Of a stretch of DNA of 64,000 nt, positions 11,599-24,862 are shown in pieces. The notes under the pieces are model-generated. The model saw nothing but the letters and a program-made list of their open reading frames with translations, was not told where the DNA came from and made no database searches. The stretch's first letter is position 1, and the number at the start of each line of letters is the position of its first letter. Position numbers and translations under genes: made by a program. The DNA comes from Microplitis mediator (lineage: Eukaryota; Arthropoda; Insecta; Hymenoptera; Braconidae): the NCBI RefSeq assembly GCF_029852145.1, contig NC_079977.1:18602781-18666780 (forward strand), given 5' to 3'.

Positions 11599-13046
11599 TA
11601 CAGAGTAATTTTTATCAAAAAATTTTTTCCGTGTACTAATATCGTACATACAATCTAATTACATGAAGTATCTCTACCAAAAAGTTTTAATTTTAATTAA
11701 AACTCCATATCAACATTAAAAATTACGTTCATTTAATAGTAATTCTCCTTTTATATAATAAATTAATTAATTAATTACTTAAAAAATTCAGCATTTACAT
11801 AAAAAGTCATCAAAACTTTTTTAAAGGCCTTTTCATTTTCCACACAAAAGGTTTGATTGTAAATTCATCTGAAAAGTAGTTTCATAGTTACAATAAATTC
11901 AAAAAATCGAGAAAATTGTAAAACTTTAAAATTGCAGATAAAAAAAAAAATTGCAATATTTTTTTGTGAAAAATTAAAAATAAGTTAAAATTAGCAATTT
12001 AGTAGCTTCGTACTAGAGTATTCAGTACTGACTTATTTTATGACTTCCTCTATATAATTGAAAATTTTTTCAAAGGGTTCCTAAAATACGCCGGAATATA
12101 TATTTTGGCTATTAATAGCTTACCCTTTAACACACTATTATTTTTTCAAGTCGCATTGAGTAGTTGTAGGAATAGTCTTTATAAAAATGTAAGAATTTAA
12201 GTAAATAAACAAGGTATAGAATAACAATGATGAAGAAAACGATAAAATAAAATATCTCAACTTTTGTGAAATAACACCCTAGGGCGCTAGGGCGGCTGAC
12301 AAAATATATGACTCACTGGAATAGAATCTATCATTTGGACCCTTTCTTCGGTTCAAATATGTAGGGCCAGGTGCGTTAAATCTACATTCATAATATAGTT
12401 TATCTTCATAAAAGTACTCGATTTACTTGTAAATAACTTGTACAGTTGTTTTATATTTTTTTAAATTTTAATGTCATTATTTTTATAATTTTTTTTTTTT
12501 TACCGGGAGTAAAATATTCAGGGAATTCTAATATAAAATAAGGGTTAAAATTATAGAACTTATATTGAAAAGTTAAAACGCTATTGAAACTTTATAATTT
12601 TTATTTACTTGAGGATTAAATTGTTATTTATATTGAGTTATTTTTATCATGTGGGTATGCAACAAAAATATGAGCTGCAATAGTAAGCTAGACTGTCTAC
12701 TTAATAAATTTTGTTATGTAGTACAGTAAATTTAACTAAATTAGAATGGAATTAAATAAAATTAAATTGTTTTTGGTTTTTGAACTTTTTTTTATTATTA
12801 TTATTTATGGCATGCGCACTAGTATTGGTGTCAATTAGGGGTGTTCGAATAATGCTCGATTTCGAATCGAGTATTTGAACTATTCGAATATTTTTTAAAT
12901 ATGGAAAAATTATTAAATCAAAAATTAAAATATACTTTTTCCTTTAAATTTGAATAATCTCAATAATAAATTTGACTGAATAATTTTGTCTTTTATCGAT
13001 AAAGTAATTTTATAGCGGTTTTGGAGACAAAATTCTGACAGAACTA
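11599..13046. other. Intergenic DNA with decayed repeat
   Basis: No gene is supported. 12520-12840 is a diverged copy of the 990-1640 repeat. 12842-12895 carries 'gttcgaataatgctcgatttcgaatcgag'-type TTCGAA words that resemble the satellite monomer at 38-40 kb. A short GC-rich inverted word (CCCTAGGGCGCTAGGG) lies at about 12278-12293. Confidence 0.4.
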
Positions 13047-14004
13047 CACGGAAAGAAAATTATGGCAGTGGTTCCCATAATTTTGTGAAATTTTTTCCTA
13101 TACCATCATAAGAATTACGACCATAAATTATGGGAGCGGTTCCTATAATTATAGGAATGTTTCCCATAATTATAGGAATAGTTCCTATAATTATGGGAAT
13201 GATACCCATAACACTATAGGAATGGTTCCTATAATTATAGGAATGGTTTCTATAATCATAGGAATGGTTCCTATAATTATAGGAATGGTTCCTATAATTA
13301 TAGGAATGGTTCCTATAATTATAGGAATGGTTCCTATAATTATAGGAATGGTTCCTATAATTATAGGAATGGTTCCTATAATTATAGGAATGGTTCCTAT
13401 AATTTATAGGAATACTTTCTATAATATTATGGGAATCATTCCTATAATTTATGGGTATGGTTCCTATAATTTATAGGAACCATTTCCATAAATTATAGGA
13501 ACCATTCCCATAATATTATGGGAATGGTTCCTATAATAGTATGGGAACTATTCCCATAATATTATGGGAATGGTTCGTATACCATTATGGGAATCATTCC
13601 CATAATATTATGGGAATCATTCCCATAATATTATGGGAATAGTTCCCATACTATTATAGGAACCATTCCCATAATATTATGGGAATGCTTCCTATAATTT
13701 ATGGGAATGGTTCCTATAAATTATAGGAACCATACCCATAAACTATAGGAATGATTCCCATAATATTATAGAAAGTATTCCTATAAAATATAGGGAATCG
13801 TTCCCATAATGATATGGGAATGGTTCCCATAATATTATGGGAACCATTCCCATATTGGTATGGGAACTATTCTCATACTATTATGGGGATGGTTCCCATA
13901 ATATATGGGAACCATCCCTATAGTAGTATAGGTACTATTCCCATACCATTATGGGAACCACTCCCATAATGCATAGCAAAACTTCTCATAATTTTCTTTC
14001 CGTG
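13047..14004. mobile_element. CACGG-ended element full of 'ATAGGAACCATTCC' palindromes
   Basis: The ends are CACGGAAAGAAAATTATG and its inverse, with TA on both sides (13045-13046, 14005-14006). The interior is a run of imperfect palindromes such as 'cccataatattatggg' and 'ggttcctataattatagg'. From about 13200 to 13420 they form a 21-bp tandem array of about nine units, which produces a meaningless heptapeptide-repeat ORF. A TA duplication and CAC ends suggest a Tc1/mariner-type MITE. Confidence 0.82.
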
Positions 14005-15555
14005 TAGCCTAATTATTTTATTTCAAATAAATTTCAATATTTCTGCATAAATTACAAGTTTCAATAGGCCCTTAGAATTTTTGGTCTTTAATTTTTATCA
14101 CATACATAAAAAAATTTTTTTCAGTTTAAAATTTTGGCGCTGAAAATTCGTTAACGACTAATAAATGGTACATCCACAACGTTTTTGCTGTATTCAAATA
14201 TTGTTTGTGGCCATTTATATTTTAAGAAATTGATTATAGTTTTATTGGTATATCAAATTTTGCATTAAAAAAATTATGAAAATACAAAAAATAATTTTTA
14301 ATGTAAAAAAAAAAAAAATCATTTTCAATAAAAAATAAATATGACATTTCTATTTTTTGAAATTGAAATTTCAAAATTTTCCCGCCACTATCTGGAACGT
14401 TTGTTTTCGTCAGCTGGAGACATTGTTACTGAAAGAAGAACGTTCTTCTCACCGGAAACGATTTCCCAATTAATTTTTCTGTAAAAGAACCGAAATTAAG
14501 TTATTTTATAACATAAACAGTGCTTCTTTTTATTTATTGTAAATTTTCAAACTAGTTCAATTTATGCGAAATAAATTTTAATTTAATTTTTGGCATACAA
14601 ATTTTTAACGCGCATATTAAATTTTGAAATTTTTTTTTCAGATATTAGTAACGGCTCAAATTACCCATGATATCCACCTTACCCCGTCGCACCATCCCAA
14701 CAAAATAATTTATTCTCCCCTTTCACTATAATACTAAAAAAATTCCCTTTTATCAATATTCCAATCTCTGTATTCTCAATTTCTGACTAAGCTATGGAAA
14801 ATTTCATAAAAATCATTGATTACAGTTTTGGAGAAAATGAAATTTTCTATATAAAAGTATTCTAGACTATCTCTCGTAAATTCAATAGTTTAGCTACAAA
14901 TTCAATTCAAACGAAAATATATAAATTTCAAAATTTTATAATTATGACCAAATTTACTTGAGTGAAGTTTATTTTTATAATTTTTGTTATTTATATTAAT
15001 GTGGGTAATTTTAATTAAAAAGTAATAAATGCCACCTGGAATCTGGGACAAAGAGTTTTTTGTTGATATAATTTATTACTAACGAAAGAATTAAAGATTC
15101 TGTAATTTTGGTACGCGGGTGAGCACTTCCTTCCTGGATTAGTTACCACAGACATGATAATCCATGTCTATCGTAAGTCTTGTATGACAAAAACCCCCGT
15201 CTAATCCTAAATCCTCCCCTACACTTGACAATAAAATAAAAAATACGTACCAGCTGTTTTTTTTTAGTATTAAATATTAAGTTAATAAATGAGTAGATCA
15301 AAGATAAATTGCTGGACTCTATTTGTTATTTTTAAACTCGAACTTCTCTTAAAGTTATTAAGGGATTTAAAAATTTCAAACTGGAAACTGGGTCTAGGAG
15401 ATTTATTTTATCGGCTTCCAAAACAAATCTCCCAATGGACAAAAATATTTTTATTATTTTAAAATTTTCAAGTTTTAATCTATTTTTCAAATGAATTTTC
15501 AATTTGTATTTTTTTTTCAAAATTTGTTGCAATTTTTTTGCATGGACTGTATACT
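14005..15555. other. AT-rich intergenic DNA, no gene seen
   Basis: One acceptor-like T-run plus CAG at about 14630-14641 is followed by an open frame of about 30 codons, but no partner exon or recognisable protein supports it. The remainder is low-complexity AT-rich sequence. Confidence 0.4.
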
Positions 15556-16480
15556 GAACCGTAAAAAACATTAAAATCTGACCAGATTTACTCTCATATG
15601 GCCAGATTTTAAAATAAATGATATCTGACTTTATCTGACCAGATCTAGTCAGATTTTTGAATCACCTCTATTTCATCAAATCTGACCCGATCTGATCAGA
15701 AATGGTATAATAAAGAAAATTAATAGATCTAAATAGATGCAGCCAGATTAGATCTGATTCTTTCATTGTATCTTCCTCAACAGAACTAATCAGAAATGAC
15801 CATGTGGATCTGACGGAAAAAATTATTAGATCTGATTAGATTAGGCCAAATCTAATCAGATCTTTCATTTTTTTTCATTTGACTAGATCTCACCTGATCT
15901 AATCAGAAATAATAAGATGAAGAAAAATATCAGATCTGACTCTATGCAGCTAGATTGGATCAGATCTTGAAATCGTACCTTCCTCATCAGAACTTACCAG
16001 ATATGAACATATAGGATATAATTAAAAAGATTATAAGATCTGATCAAATTTCGCTAAATCTAGTCAGATCTTTAATTTGGTTTTATTTGACTAAATCAGA
16101 CCAGATCTAACCAGATATGGTATGATAAAAAAATTATTAGATTTGACCAGATATAACTAGATCTAGTCAGATTTTTTAATTGTAGCCATTTCATCAGATC
16201 TGACATGATTTGACCAAATATAATAGATATTGCTAAATAACGTAGAATAAACAAAATTGTTTAATCTGATCAGATCTTGAAAGATTTCGTAACTGTCACT
16301 ATCTGACTAGATTTAGCTAGATCAGGCCAGATATGATCATATATAACAAGATCTTCAAGGTTTCAAAAGAAAAGATTTTCTACATACGTCTATTTTAACT
16401 ACGAATCTACTCAGATTTGATAAAATCTGAACAGACAACTAGATATTGATAAATACAAAAAGCTCAACATAATTTTTACC
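15556..16480. repeat. Degenerate repeat built on 'TCTGACCAGATCTAATCAGATC'
   Basis: Dozens of imperfect copies of words like AGATCTGATCAGATC and CTGACCAGATCTAGTCAGAT cover about 900 bases in both orientations. The spacing is irregular, so this is a diverged palindrome-rich element rather than a clean satellite. No ORF, and no clear terminal repeats. Confidence 0.7.
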
Positions 16481-16719
16481 CGTCAAAATGTGGTCAATTC
16501 TGATAATTCCTCGATATTGTAACTCATATATAAATTCTTTTGATCAAATTTAATTACATATCTTCAGATCTAGTCATTTTTTCCGGAAATTAATAAATTG
16601 AGCCTTAAATTTCCAAAACTTCAATGAATGCCTTTGGAAAAATTTTTAATTATCCAATTTTAACTGAGACCAAGATGTAGATCTGTAAAACAAAGTTATC
16701 AAAATAACTCTATAACCAG

Positions 16720-17330
16720 CCCTTTATTTAATAACCAGCAACATATATCGTGCATGGTTATTAACCATTTAGCCATTGACCACACACATAAATCCTCATT
16801 CTTTATCCTCAAAGGTAAGGGTGGGTCACAACTGTCGACGGTTCATTAAAAAGTCGAGATAATTATAATAACATGAAATAATAACATGCCAATGTTAAGT
16901 GTATCCAGATATATATGTATATATGAGGTTGGAAAAAGGTGTATGTAGAGCCAGCCAACAAGTATGTGATAGATCGCGTGACACTTGTGCTTATAGTGTG
17001 CCAACAACGACCCCCAGCGTATCGTGATATTTCATTTCATTGCACGACATCATTCTAAGCTTCGAGCTTAACTTGTTGGCTTATACCTATACTCATATAT
17101 ATACATATACCAAAAGTTTAGTTGTGAACTACAGCATTACAACAGTGAGAATGTCTTTAATATACAGTACTGATATAAATTTAAGAGAATTTTACACTAC
17201 TTAGTCTTTTTGTTAAACAGTACAGATTAACTATACAACGGTTTATTTAACTTTGTTTTTATTCTTGTGTGATTATGCTGATCCCCTTTCTTCGCTACTC
17301 CTCTTTCACCTCATTTCTTACATTACCAAC
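16720..17330. other. Unique GC-normal stretch, candidate non-coding element
   Basis: This is non-repetitive sequence with an E-box (CACTTGTG near 16983) and mixed composition, unlike its repeat-filled neighbours. No coding frame is seen. The contrast makes it a candidate enhancer or untranslated exon, but conservation cannot be judged here. Confidence 0.25.
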
Positions 17331-17838
17331 TCATTTAAATTGCTGACATTCATTTGATAACAAACGGATATTTAATTTTTTTTTTTTGCTTATAAATTAT
17401 TATTACTTTTAATCAAGTGGACTAGATTTTAAAGAGTTTTTTTGACGTTACTTTTTAGTCCAAGGGAAAAAAGTTGGGATATCATGTTGACATTGTTAAG
17501 AATTAATGAAGTGTAATTTTACGATAATTTTTAATCACAATCAATATCCGCGATTTTTATAAGTTATAGCCTTCAGGTGTCTCAGAACTTATCATTGGCA
17601 TTTTATAATTATGATGACTTCCTACGAATTACGGCAATCGCCATTTTTATATCATGGAATGCTGCCGAGCCATAAAAAATGAGAAAAAAAAATTTTACAT
17701 GCATTCATGAGGATAAATTTTCATAGTAAATAAAGATACATCGAAGACCGTAATTAATAGACAAAACAAGTCGAGTTCGTTACTAAGAATCCAGTCTCTA
17801 AGTATTTAAAAAAAAAAAAAAAAAAATAGTTCCTAATG

Positions 17839-17854
17839 TCACCACCAGGTGGCT
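17839..17854. promoter_or_regulatory. CTCF-like motif 1 (CACCACCAGGTGGC)
   Basis: The word GTCACCACCAGGTGGCT resembles the insect CTCF core (AGGTGGCGC) preceded by CCAC. It is conserved at the matching place of the right duplication unit (24846-24862). Confidence 0.35.
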
Positions 17855-18973
17855 AAAATTTTCCGAATCTTTCCGCATGCAGATTGGGAACAAAAATCAA
17901 TAAATTGAATTCTCTTGTAAAACGAAAAATTACAAAATTTTCAATCTTTTGTTGGAAATAAAAAAATAAAAGATGAAGTTGGAATTTATACTTGAAAAAA
18001 TGTACGAAATTTTTAAAATAATTTTAGTTTCTAGAAATGCTGATGTATAGGGACTAGATGAAAATTTTCTGAACTTTTTCGATCCTTATTGTTATTTTAA
18101 TAATAACTATGGTTATAATGAATCGAAAATTAATTTTTGGTTCTAAACTTAACGATTGTGTTCACGAAAGACAAAAATTTGTAAATGTGTGCTTTTCTTG
18201 TCATGCTTATTATCAAAACTTCTTCATTATGGTTATGTGACTTGACATGTTCGTTCATTGAGCTTCATACCTGCAGTTTATGTATATCGATTCGGTCTGC
18301 TCTTTTTCTTTCCAGTTTTATAAATCTCTCTTTAATTCCCAATGTATCTTATATTGATTGCACTATCAAATACTATAGTGAATGATAGATTATTTATTTT
18401 GAGGCTCAGCCAATGAATCCAACCAATCGAAAATAATTTGTTCTGTTTCGTAATTTCGTGTTTTAACTGATGGGAAATCAAAACTTAATATTATAAAACG
18501 CTAAAATCCAATATTGATAAATTTATATCATAGATTTCAACAAGTAATAAAAAAGAAAACTGAAAACTTATGTATCGAATAAAATATCTTGAGGACTAAA
18601 ATTGATATGTAATTTAACTTTTGCAGAAAAGTTCCTTCGGCAGAAGTTTATCGTAACCCAAGAAAATTTTTATTTTGAACAGATGACAAAAACGATTCTT
18701 TGGCCGACAGAAAATTGTTTTAGTATGAGGTAATATTCTTTGTGGAGAAAAAATCTTGCTTTTCTGTGCATTCTGCGCACTTAGGTTGCAATTGATGAAT
18801 ATGTTATTCCATATTATAATAAATATTTTTTTTTGTACTTAATGAAAAATATGTAGAAATTTACTGAAATTTGAATGTTTTCAATGCGTAATTTCCTTCT
18901 CAAATATTTTAAGACCCATACATCAATCGAAAACAATCTAATTCATGTAGAAAAAAATTATTTCCAAAATAAT

Positions 18974-18987
18974 CCACTAGGTGGCGC
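18974..18987. promoter_or_regulatory. CTCF-like motif 2 (CCACTAGGTGGCGC)
   Basis: This is the best CTCF match of the group, because the core AGGTGGCGC is complete. It lies in the central part of the left unit, which the right unit lacks. Confidence 0.45.
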
Positions 18988-20390
18988 GAGATCAAAATAT
19001 TTCTCCTTCATAGACTGGCTCGCTAAGTCTTTAAGTTCTTGCATCTGTTAACTAAAGTTATGGAATTAATAAAAACTAATAATTGAACTCATATATATAT
19101 TTATTGAAAATTTTTATAACTATTATGAGAATATCGAATGGAAAATCGAGTCTGGATTCATTTAGGAAATTCATACCTTTTTATTTCGTCAATTTCATTT
19201 TAACTACAATTTGAAAGTTTGTTTTCTTCAATGCTGCAAATAAAATTTATCACTTTAACGAATTGTTAAGAAATCGGTTAATGATGACTTGTATTGATTG
19301 TTGTAGTTAATTTTGCGAAATAATATAATAGAATAATTAAAATAATTAATTTATAATAAATTATAAAAGTTTCAAATACTTGATATTTAGTAACAATATT
19401 ATTGAATAACAGCTTAGATTACATTTCTTGCAGAATATATTCAATTTATAACTCACTAGTTTCAAATTCACTTGAATTTATTCTATACATTATGTTGATG
19501 CATTTTACAATATTAATTATAACGATAAAGTCAAAAAAGTAATTATATATTATTTTCTGTGAAGCGGAAAAACTTTATTCCGATATTTTATTTATTTCTC
19601 TACCAACTATCTATGAGTTGAGTAGTCGATTATTGGTTTCTTCAGCCATTTAATAATCTCAGAAAATCATAAGTTTCTTATGGTTTGGTTCCAAATTCTC
19701 CGTTGAATAACTTTTGGGTGGAAAACTTCCCATACTTAAAGTGGCAAGCAAAAGAAATAAATTAGTAGTTGTTAGTGGCATTAAGCTCACCAATGAATGA
19801 GTCTTGTATGAAATTTATTGTATGTATTTCAAGTTTAAAATAAATCAAACACTGGATAAAATATTTAGCAATTTGGCTTAATAAGAATAGAATTTTAAGT
19901 GGATCGGTCTAACAATCGGATTTGTTTTTCTTTTGGATAAAGTTAATTGTAGATACTGGTTTGACTCAATAAAGCAAATCAATTGAGTCTGCCTACTCAA
20001 AGATCGAAATTATATCGAGAGTTTGGAAAAAAATCCTATGCTCAAAATTTATTTAAAGGCTGATTCAAGTGGGATAATACGATGACTATCACAAATTTCT
20101 TCTCTTAATTATTCAATCAGTTCCATATTTTGATAATAAAGAGTCGATGAATTCCTAATTTATCATGACGGTGTACCCTCTTATACACGCATGAACTTTT
20201 TCGACTTGTAATTTGAACTAGTCAACTATGCATGCCTGAAGTTTGTCGTTTTATGTTTCTGAGCTTATTCAGACTGAAGAATAATATTTTTCAGTGAAAA
20301 ATTGATATTTAATTTCTACATTAAGTATTCAATTTCAATAGAAATTTATTTCATACTAAAGACAATGAAAAAATTTTATTGAGTTCCTAC

Positions 20391-20407
20391 GTCACCGCTA
20401 GGTGGCT
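20391..20407. promoter_or_regulatory. CTCF-like motif 3 (CACCGCTAGGTGGC)
   Basis: Same motif type as the other sites. It is preserved in the right unit at 25987-26003 together with about 100 flanking bases. Confidence 0.35.
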
Positions 20408-20851
20408 TTGATAAAAAAAAATTTTCGTACTGGAACCGATAACTAAAATTTATAAATGTGATTTTGCATACGAGTTTCAATTATTTTTTGTACAAATATG
20501 AAAGTTAATAAATAATATTCATTGAAAAGTTTTATTTAAATTTAATAATCAATGACCAATTAATTTCAATGTTTTTTTCGACTCAATCTACTTCTCTAGA
20601 AATTTTATAAAACTCTAATCAGGAGAACTTGCAAACGTGGAACGAGAACTAAAATCGATAAATGTGACTATTTGAAACAGGAATCATTTTTTTTTCCACA
20701 AGGTGAAAGTCCATATAAAATAATGGTTTACAGTTTGAATTAAGCCTAGATATCGAATATCTGATTTACTTAAACGTTTTTTCAGATTTCTATATTCTAC
20801 TCTATTAGTTAATACATGCAATAATCGACTCGAAAAAAAATTTCAGTTTGA

Positions 20852-20868
20852 GTCACCACTAGGTGGCT
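20852..20868. promoter_or_regulatory. CTCF-like motif 4 (CACCACTAGGTGGC)
   Basis: Embedded in 'gagt...cttctaatgaaaaaaattttt'. Its counterpart in the right unit is degraded at about 26433-26450, while a further intact motif stands at 26681-26697. Confidence 0.35.
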
Positions 20869-21299
20869 TCTAATGAAAAAAATTTTTATATATTTATTAG
20901 CTATCATAAGCAGAGGTGAGGACGCGGATATAAAACAGATATAGCATTAGTTTTGATGTGCCAGGTTTATTATCAACAGCCACAAATGTTTCCGAATATT
21001 CAAATCGTTCTGAGTTATCGAACGGAATGTCTAATGAATCAAGATTGTGGCCACTGTTTCTCCCATGATTGTAATAATTTTTGTATTAATTTCAAAAATT
21101 GAAAAAGATTCAATTACTGTAGCCGATGTGTTTGAACTAACCGGAATAGCTGTAGTTAAGGTACGTTTTACTTGACGTTCATAACGATACACTCACATAT
21201 ATTTAGCAGATTTAGCGGATTTTGATCGTTGTTAACGCATCCTTAGTGTACAGATCAGTACTTAAGATTCGGCCATACCTACACACTAATAGCCACTTT

Positions 21300-22300
21300 A
21301 GCTTGAAATTGACAGTAATTTCACAATTGAAAATACCCAAAATTTGCTGCCCGAATTTGCCGAAAATTTGACAGCAAAAGTTGGAAAGAAAGATTTGCGG
21401 TTAATTTTTCCTCAATTGAGGGATAACTTTTTTCACTAGAAAAAAAACTTGGAAATGTTCGTTCTGACCATTACAGAAGGTAAACAAATTGATTAATAAG
21501 AATGTTTAGATTCCCTGAAAGCTACCACCCTGATAGCCAAGTTGGCATTTCCATAAGTTGACGGCAACTTTCCGAGAAAATTGTCGACGACTTTTGGCTC
21601 GTGTAACTGTTGCCGACAACTTGGCTACAAGTTGCTCAGAAACTTGGCGACAGGTTGCCGCAGTAGATTGTTGCCAAGTTTCTGAGGAACTTGTAGCCAA
21701 CTTGTAGTCAACAGTTATACAAGCTGAAAGTTGTCGACAACTTGTCGTCAAGTTGGTCGCAACTTAGGTACACCAACTTTCTGATCAGAAACTCTGGCTA
21801 TCAGGGCATAACCGCAAGTTAACTTCAAACTACCGCCATATTCTGAAGTCAACTTAAAAGCAAATATTGGAGAGCAAACAGTTGCGGTTAAGTTGACAGA
21901 AGATTTTCTGTAACTTGAATTCAATTTGACTCCAAGTATCACTCTCAGACAATAATGTTAAGTTGATTGAAAGTTTCACTTCAAATTGACGGCAAGTTTT
22001 TCTATCAAATTACATTCAGATGACGGCAGTTAATTTGCATCAACTTGCACGCAAGAATTATCCATCCAAGGCTTGCCAGAAACTTGTCGTTAAATTAGCC
22101 GAAAATGTTTCACTGCAAAACTTGCTGAGCAAGGTGTGGTTATCGGGGTTTTGACGGTAAAAAAATACTTAGCAATTTTTTAAGTCAAATTAACAACAAA
22201 TTGATATAAAAATTTGCCTGAAAATTGACAACAACTTTCTTCTAGTCAACTTTTGAAGTGAATTGGCATTCTAATTCGGGTAGTAAATTAACGTCAAATT
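21300..22300. repeat. AACTTG-rich degenerate element region
   Basis: Words such as 'gacaacttg', 'caagttgac' and 'aacttgccg' recur on both strands across about 1 kb, with an inverted-ended element at 21528-21806 inside. The ORFs at 21506-21751 and 21748-21942 (-) are composed of these words and are not genes. Confidence 0.55.
21528..21806. mobile_element. 279-bp element with CCCTGATAGCC ends
   Basis: CCCTGATAGCCA at the left and TGGCTATCAGGG at the right form 12-bp inverted ends. CA flanks both sides (21526-21527, 21807-21808). It has the CCC...GGG termini and 2-bp duplication shared with the other families of the window. Confidence 0.75.
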
Positions 22301-22414
22301 GTCCTCGCGATTTTGAAGTTACCGAAACAATACCACAATTATACGGTGTGAATGAAAAGATCGGCATGTTTATAGTAATTTTACTGTAGTATTCTGGGAA
22401 CTCTACAGGTTCAG

Positions 22415-22550
22415 TTATGGAGGGTAGAGGTTTTAGGCGCTTACGGTCAAATCAAATCATTTTCTTAAAGCAGCGCCACCTTGATTGTGTCTGATTTAAT
22501 GGACACTTCTAACATACAGAAAGGGTTCTCCTTACCTCTACCCTCCATAA
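22415..22550. mobile_element. Short inverted-repeat element holding a CTCF-like core
   Basis: A 17-bp inverted repeat (TTATGGAGGGTAGAGGT and its complement) frames about 100 bases. Inside, at 22471-22483 read on the - strand, is AAGGTGGCGCTG, a good match to the insect CTCF core. The flanks are AT-rich with no clear target duplication. Confidence 0.5.
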
Positions 22551-22765
22551 TTTTATCGTATATGTTAAAGTCATACTTTTGACAGTCTTCGGAACTGTAT
22601 GAAATTTTATAAAATTTTATTAACCGCATTTGGAAAATTTTATTTAAAATATGCTGTATAATTATAAAATTATCAGTTCTTTCAAAATATTATAAAATTT
22701 ATTACAAAAGCTTAAAACTTCATATCTCAATAAATCTTTTATTAATTGACTCGTTATCAAGTACG

Positions 22766-22838
22766 TGGTACGGCGCAGTGGATAACAGCAAAGACTTGGA
22801 ATCGAAAAGGTCCAGGTTCGAGCCCAGCACTAGCCGGA
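22766..22838 (+). other. tRNA-derived sequence (A and B boxes)
   Basis: GGCGCAGTGG (A-box-like) and GGTTCGAGCC (B box) sit at tRNA spacing, but the acceptor and anticodon stems pair poorly. It is probably the head of a decayed tRNA-type SINE or a tRNA pseudogene. Confidence 0.5.
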
Positions 22839-23334
22839 ATTTTTCCATTAGTAAAAAACATACTTATTCCGTTACAGTAATGGCCGCATCCATTAGATCA
22901 ATATATAAAATCTATTTGCAATTTTTTTTTTACGATCAAAAATTTTTTTTTTTAAATAATTAGTCTGTAAAATTTTATGAAATTTCATAAAAAGATTTTT
23001 CCACGGGTCATTAATTTTCAGAGGATAGAATTCTAACCTATAAATACTCGAAATCGAAAAAACCGTTTTTTTATTAAAAAATAAATTTTTCAAATTCATG
23101 CCGCGTATTGAGAATTGATCGAGAAAATTTCATGCAGTTAATAATTGTAAATAGTATTGTAATAAATATTATGACCCTGTTGGGTCATAAACTTTAAATT
23201 ATCGTAATAACTAGAGAGAACTTACTATGTATAACTTTAAGGAGTGTTACTTAATTCTTAACTACATAAACTTTCTTGGTTATGACTGCCCAGACAATGG
23301 GCGTTAAACAAAGTCCATAATTTAACCCTTTGGG

Positions 23335-24470
23335 TCTCTTGCAACCAATAAAATATTCCTCGGCACGCGTCGTTGACAATTATCATTATATTTTCGTAAT
23401 AACTTATTATTTACATCATAAAATATTTATCATTGCTTACAATTTCTGTAGTAGTCGGTATATTTATCCGTTTTACTCAGTCGTGAAATATTTCCCGTCA
23501 TTTTTCTTTTTTTCGAAAGCTATTTTTGTAGTAAAATTTTGGTTTTTTGGATTCACTATACTTTTTTTTTGGAAATTTTAGAATATTCCTCTAAAAATGA
23601 ACTTCTTCGAATTTTTTAGTTAGAGTCATAGTTCGGAGTTGGAAATTTTTCGAAAAAGTTCACATTTAATAATCGCGATATAACAAGAATTAAAAAAATT
23701 AAATATTGGAAACTTTATAACTTGGAAAATATTGATTGCAGAAAAAAAAGTCATGGAACTTTTTGACGTAAAGACGTCTAAATTTTAAGAAAAAAAATAT
23801 GACGTCTTTAAAATCAAAATTTTACTCCAAATTGCGTTCACAATTTTTGTCTTGCGAAAATGGTAAAATCGAATATTTCAGAATTTTGAAAGTAATTTAT
23901 GAGTTAAAATTATCATTTTTACACACTCTGAAATTTTTTTTCACTAAATTGAGAATTTTGAAAATAACAAAATTCTAATAATTTTTTACCGAACAAAAGT
24001 TTTCAAGTCACAAATTTTTGAAAAATTTTCAATTTTGCAATTTCATAATCACCAAAAATAAGAAACCAATAAAACACTAAGGACATGATTTTTGACTTAA
24101 TTTTGAAACAAATGGTTCGAATGTTTGATATTATGGCAAAAATATTGGTTCTATAAAAAAAGTGTTCAAACAAAAGTTGTAGGGAATTCGATTTTCGGAA
24201 GAACATGTCTCAATGATTTTCTAATACGATCAATATTTTCACCGTAATTCTAAAATTAAGATTCATAATGAATGATCAATTTTGGTTAATTATGGAAATT
24301 TTAATTTTAAACGAACAGTTTTCTTATTAGTCCTAAGAAAAAATCATAAAAGACACTTTATTGTAAAATCAAATTTGGGACAACTTCTATTTGCAAAATT
24401 TTTGTATACCGCCGATTTTTTTGCCATAATATTAAAAATTTGACACCGTTAATTACTAATTATTATTTTT
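23335..24470. repeat. Dispersed repeat, reference copy
   Basis: Its left third (23335-23600, 'ccaataaaatat...cttattatttacatcataaaat') recurs at 27258-27530. Its right two thirds (23617-24470, 'gttagagtcatagttcg...') recur at 36330-37245. The three copies are clearly diverged. The open frames in it (23330-23581 + and 24003-24206 -) are not conserved between copies and are not annotated as genes. Confidence 0.7.
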
Positions 24471-24845
24471 AAATGAATAAAAAGTTAGGATATCATTTTG
24501 ACATTGTTGAGAATTTATATATTGTAATTTTCCGATAATTTTTAATTACCGTCGATATCCGCGATTTTTATCAGCTATACCCTTCAGATGTCTCAGAACT
24601 TATTATTGGCCCTTTAAAATTATGATAACTTCCTACGAATTATGGCAATCGCCCTTTTTATATTATGGAATGCTGCCGAGCCATAAAAAATGAGAAAAAA
24701 AAATTTTACATGCATTCATAACGAAAAATTTTCATAGTAAATAAAAATACATCGAAGACCGTAATTAATAGTCAAAACAAGTCGAGTTCGTTGTTAAGAA
24801 TCCAGTCTCTAAGTATTAAAAAAAAAAAAAAAATTAGTTCCTGAT

Positions 24846-24862
24846 GTTACCACCAGGTGGCT
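24846..24862. promoter_or_regulatory. CTCF-like motif 5
   Basis: TACCACCAGGTGGCT, the duplicate of motif 1. The core is unchanged although the flanks differ at several positions. Confidence 0.35.

Larger units (their letters stand above)
17462..20890. repeat. Segmental duplication, left unit (L)
   Basis: Blocks 17462-18090 and 19985-20890 match 24478-25100 and 25575-26720 in the same order and orientation. Shared landmarks include 'ggatatcat.ttgacattgtt' (17476 and 24489) and 'catgacggtgtaccctcttatacacgcatgaac' (20164 and 25760). The central part (about 18100-19980) has no counterpart in the right unit. No intact gene is seen. Four motifs of the type CACC(A/G)CYAGGTGGC lie in this unit. Confidence 0.8.

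Noticed and set aside
13222..13476. 84-codon ORF of repeated MVPIIIG heptapeptides
   Set aside because: It is the translation of a 21-bp tandem palindrome array inside an inverted-ended element, with no gene signals.
13047..14004. CRISPR-like array of regularly spaced repeats
   Set aside because: Units are contiguous palindromes without unique spacers, in eukaryotic DNA, bounded by transposon-type ends.
18185..18385. 66-codon frame with a hydrophobic start and several cysteines
   Set aside because: No splice or promoter context. Phe/Leu/Ile-rich frames arise easily in this AT-rich DNA, and the cysteines are not in a recognisable framework. The segment has no counterpart in the duplicated unit to test it.
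21506..21942. Two minus-strand ORFs of 81 and 64 codons
   Set aside because: They are composed of AACTTG/CAAGTT repeat words and cross the end of the 21528-21806 element.
23330..24206. ORFs 23330-23581 (+) and 24003-24206 (-)
   Set aside because: They lie in a dispersed repeat, and the frames are broken in the copies at 27258-27530 and 36330-37245.
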